A stretch of 51,258 nucleotides of DNA from positions 1-51,258 of the IMG/VR virus record IMGVR_UViG_3300032299_001400. One strand, 5' to 3'. A program made the position numbers and the translations under genes. Numbering within the stretch: the stretch's first letter is position 1; every line of letters starts with the position of its first letter. The notes below the pieces were generated by a model that was given only the letters and a program-made list of their open reading frames with translations, ran no database searches and was not told the DNA's origin. Shown here piece after piece: positions 48,076 to 51,258 of this stretch. Source of the stretch: a virus.

Positions 48076-48284
48076 AAAAAATGAAAGACAGAAACCAACT
48101 CGTTGAGGATACGATCACGGCCTTGGAGAAGATCACTGAAGGAAATGTAACCAATGCGATCAATGCCGCACTCTACTCCGCCGCGAGCTTGGCCAAGGTG
48201 GAGGGCATCAGCCGCGCCGTCTTCGAGCAAGGCGCAGCGGCCACCTTCGATAATGTCTTCGGACGAACGAAGAATCTGAATTAG
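48072..48284 (+). CDS. Last early gene, 70-residue helical protein
   Basis: ATG 48072 in an ATGA overlap. Helical: DTITALEKITEGNVTNAINA, SAASLAKVEGISRAVF, then a polar end. It ends 26 bases before the bidirectional terminator. Confidence 0.6.
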   Translation: MKKMKDRNQLVEDTITALEKITEGNVTNAINAALYSAASLAKVEGISRAVFEQGAAATFDNVFGRTKNLN

Positions 48285-48310
48285 CGCAAACCGCGCCGCT
48301 CACAAAAAAA

Positions 48311-48345
48311 CCCCGCATGGGAAAACCCGTGCGGGGATTTTTTTT
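48311..48345. terminator. Bidirectional terminator between early and terminase units
   Basis: CCCCGCATGGG and CCCGTGCGGGG pair (one wobble) around AAAA, with a seven-A run before and an eight-T run after. It closes the early plus-strand unit and the convergent minus-strand unit. Confidence 0.9.
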
Positions 48346-48386
48346 GGCTTTTTTTCAGCCACGCTCTGAAGCGTTTTGCCGGATGA

Positions 48387-48710
48387 TTACTCTTCGTCAA
48401 CCTCAAGACCGGTAGCGGTCAGGTTGAAGGTCATCGTGTAGGTCGCAGTGAAATTGCCGGTGGCCGGATCAACTTGGCCATAGGAGCGCTGCAAACGCAT
48501 TTTCGATGAACGGTTGGCGGCGGCAAGACCGTTGTAAATTGAACAGAGTTTGTCGACGATCGCCCAGATCATCTTGCGGGAATCGCCGGTCGCGGCGTCG
48601 GTCTCAGCGGCGTTAGTATCAGGAAAGGCGCTGAGCGGGATGCTCATGGTGGTGCCATTCTCGGAATACGACGTGCCGAAAAACAAAGTAGGTGCCGGAT
48701 TAAAAGCCAT
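48387..48710 (-). CDS. Small late protein beside terminase
   Basis: 107 residues, ATG 48710 (MAFNPAPTLFFGTSYS). Ser/Thr/Asn-rich N-terminus, a KMIWAIVDKLCSIYNGLAA helix and a beta-rich GNFTATYTMTFNLT end. The GTTGAC box at 48728-48733 lies 17 bases upstream. Resembles unnamed virion-region proteins in other phages; structural role inferred only from strand and place. Confidence 0.65.
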   Translation of the reverse strand: MAFNPAPTLFFGTSYSENGTTMSIPLSAFPDTNAAETDAATGDSRKMIWAIVDKLCSIYNGLAAANRSSKMRLQRSYGQVDPATGNFTATYTMTFNLTATGLEVDEE

Positions 48711-48727
48711 AATACTTCTGCCGCAGT

Positions 48728-48733
48728 GTCAAC
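48728..48733 (-). promoter_or_regulatory. GTTGAC start-associated box (type member)
   Basis: GTTGAC lies 17 bases before the start at 48710 and overlaps the terminase stop (AGT TGA). The same box precedes other minus-strand starts: 30043-30048, 28342-28347, 19990-19995, 17976-17981, 17463-17468, 14372-14377, 12872-12877 and 6236-6241. ATTGAC variants are at 27269-27274 and 15173-15178. It equals a -35 consensus, but no matching -10 is visible. Confidence 0.5.
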
Positions 48734-50540
48734 TTGGCTCCAAGCTCAAGGCTTGCTGGGCGTTGGCGTATTTCTCGTGGTCTTCCTGTATGATGCCGCA
48801 GCACAGGGCATCGACAACCTGCATGGCCTCGCAGTCCAACAAGTGGTTGGCTTTGCGGATTTGCTTCCAGACCACGGTGTAGCGCCCGGTGCGCGGATTC
48901 TGCCGCATGATCTTCATCTCGGCATTGAGGTGGCGGGTGTATTCCTGCGGGATATCGCCATGGACGTGCCAGCGCCTCGGCTCGGCATGGCGCACGACGG
49001 CAAGAATGTCTTTGATCGGATCGTTGGCCCAGAAAACATAGCGCGCGCGAGGATTCTGCTCGCTGGCATAGACCGTGCCCAAGTGCGGATCGCGCCACTG
49101 GACCGGCGAAACCAGCTTTTGCACCCGATAGCCGTTGCCGAGGGCATGGACAAAACCCTTCTTGTCGCTGCCCCATGCGCCGCGCCAATCCCTGTCCACC
49201 ATCCATTTGCAGACCAAGTTGGTCTGGTCGGCCACGTCGATCATAACGTGATTGGGCTGCACGGCATACTTTTGCTGGAGAACGTCAAGCTGCTCGATGG
49301 TTTCGACAAATCCGGCCCAGACCAGCCAGCTTTCCCCAGACTTCGCCCAGGTGCGAACCACCGCCCAGAAGCCCGGACGCTGAACGTCCACTGTCATAAG
49401 GGCTACGCGGTCCCGCTGGATCTCCGCGACCAGATACGGCTCGGTCACAACCGGCGTGTCGTCGTAGGCATTTTCCCCGTCGAAGGGTTCCGCGAGGGTG
49501 GAGTTGATGAAGTTCTGCCGACCATCGACTGTCGTTTTGCTCTGGAGCCATTTCACGGCCAAGGAACCGAATCGGGTCTGCTTCCACGGAGCGTAAAGGG
49601 CATTGAGGTGGTAACTGCGGCGGGATGCCTCGGCGGCTTCGCGGGAGGGTCGCCATTCACCGGCCAGCAGCATACCGGGCTTGTGGGCATCGAGGATCTT
49701 GCCGGAGCACTCTTGGCAGACGTAGTGGGCATTGGCCGCGACCTTGCCCATATCCCACTCGTTGTCGGTCTTGGCCTCGCTCTCGTCCTTCTCCCACCAG
49801 CGAACTTGCTTCCACAGGAGCTTGATCATGCCCTTGCAGTGAGGACACGGAACCCAGAAATACCGCTGGTCGCCTTTTAGGAACTCTTGCCAGATTTCGC
49901 CATAATAGACCGTGGGGGTGGAGGTCTTGATGCGTTTGGGGAAATTGAAGGTCTTGGTCCGCTCCTCGGCATTCTTCAACGCTCCGGCCTCGCGGTCGTT
50001 GCGTAGGCCGAATTTGTCGGTTTCGTCCATAATGACGTTGCCGCAGGGACGGGATGCCAACTGGCCGGGACTGTTCGACCCGACCCAGAAAACCGTGGCA
50101 CGGGCGAATTTCTGCTCGCGGGTGGTGAAAAAGTTGCGGTTGCGGGGTTTCAGCGCCCGTAGCGGCACACAGTCATCGACCCAAGGAATCCAGCGATTGC
50201 GGGAAAAGGAGCCGCCAAGCTCTTTATCAGGCATGACCCACAGTGAATCGGACGGACTATTGACCAAAAGCCAAGAGACGCCGCCCATCACAATCGTTGT
50301 CTTCGCCGTCTGTGCGGCGAAACACAGCGCCAAGTCCTCGATGCGCTTCTCTTTGAAGCAATTTAGCGGTTCTCTGGCATAGGGCGTTAGGGTCGTAGAA
50401 TAAGCGCCTTCATGGTCGCCGCGCACGTAGCAGTTCTTTTCCAGCCATTGCCACACAGGCAAGTCATCGGCAGGTGCAAGGGTGTCCACGCAAAACTTGC
50501 GTAGCTCCGCCATCCCCTCGTCATACCAAGACTTGCTCAT
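48729..50540 (-). CDS. Terminase large subunit, lambda gpA family
   Basis: 603 residues from ATG 50540 (MSKSWYDEGMAELR), preceded by AGAAGG and overlapping the small subunit by 20 bases; the frame opens at 50573. GpA-type ATPase: AAQTAKTT (divergent Walker A), LWVMPDKELGGSFSRNRW, GNVIMDETDKFGL (Walker B). A CPHC...CQEC zinc pair follows, then the nuclease part with MTVDVQRPGFWAVVRTW, HVMIDVADQT and LLDCEAMQVVDAL. It cuts and pumps DNA through the portal. Separated from the portal by 18 kb of opposite-strand early genes. Confidence 0.92.
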   Translation of the reverse strand: MSKSWYDEGMAELRKFCVDTLAPADDLPVWQWLEKNCYVRGDHEGAYSTTLTPYAREPLNCFKEKRIEDLALCFAAQTAKTTIVMGGVSWLLVNSPSDSLWVMPDKELGGSFSRNRWIPWVDDCVPLRALKPRNRNFFTTREQKFARATVFWVGSNSPGQLASRPCGNVIMDETDKFGLRNDREAGALKNAEERTKTFNFPKRIKTSTPTVYYGEIWQEFLKGDQRYFWVPCPHCKGMIKLLWKQVRWWEKDESEAKTDNEWDMGKVAANAHYVCQECSGKILDAHKPGMLLAGEWRPSREAAEASRRSYHLNALYAPWKQTRFGSLAVKWLQSKTTVDGRQNFINSTLAEPFDGENAYDDTPVVTEPYLVAEIQRDRVALMTVDVQRPGFWAVVRTWAKSGESWLVWAGFVETIEQLDVLQQKYAVQPNHVMIDVADQTNLVCKWMVDRDWRGAWGSDKKGFVHALGNGYRVQKLVSPVQWRDPHLGTVYASEQNPRARYVFWANDPIKDILAVVRHAEPRRWHVHGDIPQEYTRHLNAEMKIMRQNPRTGRYTVVWKQIRKANHLLDCEAMQVVDALCCGIIQEDHEKYANAQQALSLEPS

Positions 50541-51198
50541 AAACCTTCTGGCCGTCTGCGATCGCCCGCTCAATGTCCTGTCTAATGATCTCCGCCGCCG
50601 TCACGTCGTCCGCCGGATTCACCTTTGGCCCAAGGATCGACGGCAAGCCGCGCAACCGAGACAGCAACGCCCCCCACCCTTTACCGAAAAGGGACCGGGC
50701 ATCATCCCAAGGAACCAGCACCTTCGCCTTCTCCTTTATCTCCAAAACCATTTTCTCAGATGTTAGCCGCCCCTCCTTGGCTTTGTTGTAGCTTTGCAAT
50801 AACAGCGGAAGCCTCTCGACTTCATCCAAGGCAATCGCTCGGTCTACCAGCCACTTCGCGTTTTCCTCAATTTCGACGCTGGCTTTCAGAGATTGCTCCA
50901 TACTTTTGAGGCTTTTCTTCTTCACCGGCCCGAATGAAATCGGCGCGATCTCCGCGCTCACTCCCTCGCTCTCACGAGCGGGGGATTTTTTTTGGCCTCG
51001 ACTCCGGTAGCCCGTTCCACCGCGCGCCGCATTCTGCATTCTCCATTCCCGCGCGGCCTCCAAAGATTCCACCGGGCAACCCCTCTCATTCTTCATCCGG
51101 CTCACATAGGCAACCGAGCACCCCCAATCAGCCGCGATGTCGGACAATTTTACTTTCTGCTCTCCACTGGCATCCATATACGCCCACCCCTCACTCAA
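50521..51198 (-). CDS. Terminase small subunit
   Basis: 225 residues, ATG 51198 (MSEGWAYMDASGEQK); ATG 51177 is possible. N-terminal HTH like Nu1 (VKLSDIAADWGCSVAYVSRM), basic linker, then a long helical oligomer part (SLKASVEIEENAKWLVDRAI and LLLQSYNKAKEGRL) and an acidic C-terminal helix that usually contacts the large subunit. Binds the packaging site. A GTTGAC box (51207-51212) precedes it by eight bases. Confidence 0.85.
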   Translation of the reverse strand: MSEGWAYMDASGEQKVKLSDIAADWGCSVAYVSRMKNERGCPVESLEAAREWRMQNAARGGTGYRSRGQKKSPARESEGVSAEIAPISFGPVKKKSLKSMEQSLKASVEIEENAKWLVDRAIALDEVERLPLLLQSYNKAKEGRLTSEKMVLEIKEKAKVLVPWDDARSLFGKGWGALLSRLRGLPSILGPKVNPADDVTAAEIIRQDIERAIADGQKVYEQVLV

Positions 51199-51258
51199 CT
51201 TAACTTGTCAACTAAACCACCCCGAACAGGTTTACAAGCCGCCCGCTTCGCGGAAACC
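51199..51258. other. Right-edge stretch before terminase
   Basis: 60 bases with no gene start visible. Holds the GTTGAC box and an AACTTAACTT string. A packaging site could lie here or beyond the edge; nothing diagnostic is seen. Confidence 0.4.

Noticed and set aside
1-51258. CRISPR arrays, tRNA genes, rRNA, insertion sequences, integrase or attachment sites
   Set aside because: I saw no regularly spaced repeats, cloverleaf-like genes, transposase or recombinase motifs. A tRNA scan and HMM search would settle it.

Overview
The window is a large piece of a tailed double-stranded DNA bacteriophage or prophage genome. It is GC-rich (about 60% by eye). The head genes follow the order of phage lambda: small and large terminase, gpW-like joiner, portal, prohead protease with scaffold, decoration protein, major capsid protein, connectors, and a long tail tape measure. 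This points to a siphovirus with a long non-contractile tail. No integrase, DNA polymerase, helicase, holin, endolysin or tRNA gene was recognised. The host cannot be read from the sequence. Many early genes lack a clear Shine-Dalgarno site and start after an A/C-rich leader, and one host-style palindrome (38648-38670) resembles repeats I associate with Verrucomicrobiota. That phylum is a guess.

Layout. (1) 1-30026, almost all on the minus strand and read right to left: virion genes. From 30026 down to about 24180 come a metallophosphoesterase, small proteins, an FkbM-type methyltransferase, the gpW-like joiner, the portal and a family-9 glycosyltransferase. From 24170 to 18376 come three glycine-zipper membrane proteins, one with an LRAT/NlpC-like catalytic signature and one with a possible ADP-ribosyltransferase-like N-terminus. 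From 17960 to 12878 come protease-scaffold, decoration, capsid, connector and tail genes. From 12855 to the left edge come the tape measure, three tandem paralogues and very large distal tail proteins. (2) 30219-31190, plus strand: an Ala/Arg-rich gene whose DNA is saturated with GCGC. (3) 31212-48284, plus strand: an early region of about 45 mostly small genes, densely packed with 4-base ATGA/GTGA stop-start overlaps. It includes a Ycf35/DUF2997/Ycf46-type trio, a LuxR-type HTH protein, a minimal ATP-dependent ligase core and a DnaN-like sliding clamp. (4) 48311-51198, minus strand beyond a bidirectional terminator: a small late gene and both terminase subunits.

The strongest candidate for something undescribed is a pair of structured leader RNAs (33087-33215 and 42738-42861). 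They share the same three-hairpin architecture. The third hairpin has a different stem sequence in each copy, but both copies keep the same loop and the same downstream partner, which can form a 7-bp pseudoknot just before an early start codon. Also notable are a palindromic T6GCAAAAG element that marks four early transcription-unit boundaries, a (G/A)TTGAC box that sits 14-27 bases before many late start codons, and the GCGC-saturated gene.

How it fits together: terminase, portal, protease, scaffold, decoration and capsid proteins build and fill the head. The connector, tape-measure and fibre-like proteins build the tail. The glycine-zipper proteins are plausible ejected or membrane-penetrating virion proteins. 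The early block probably redirects host replication (clamp, ligase core) and host regulation (HTH and zinc-ribbon proteins, AAA+ ATPase).
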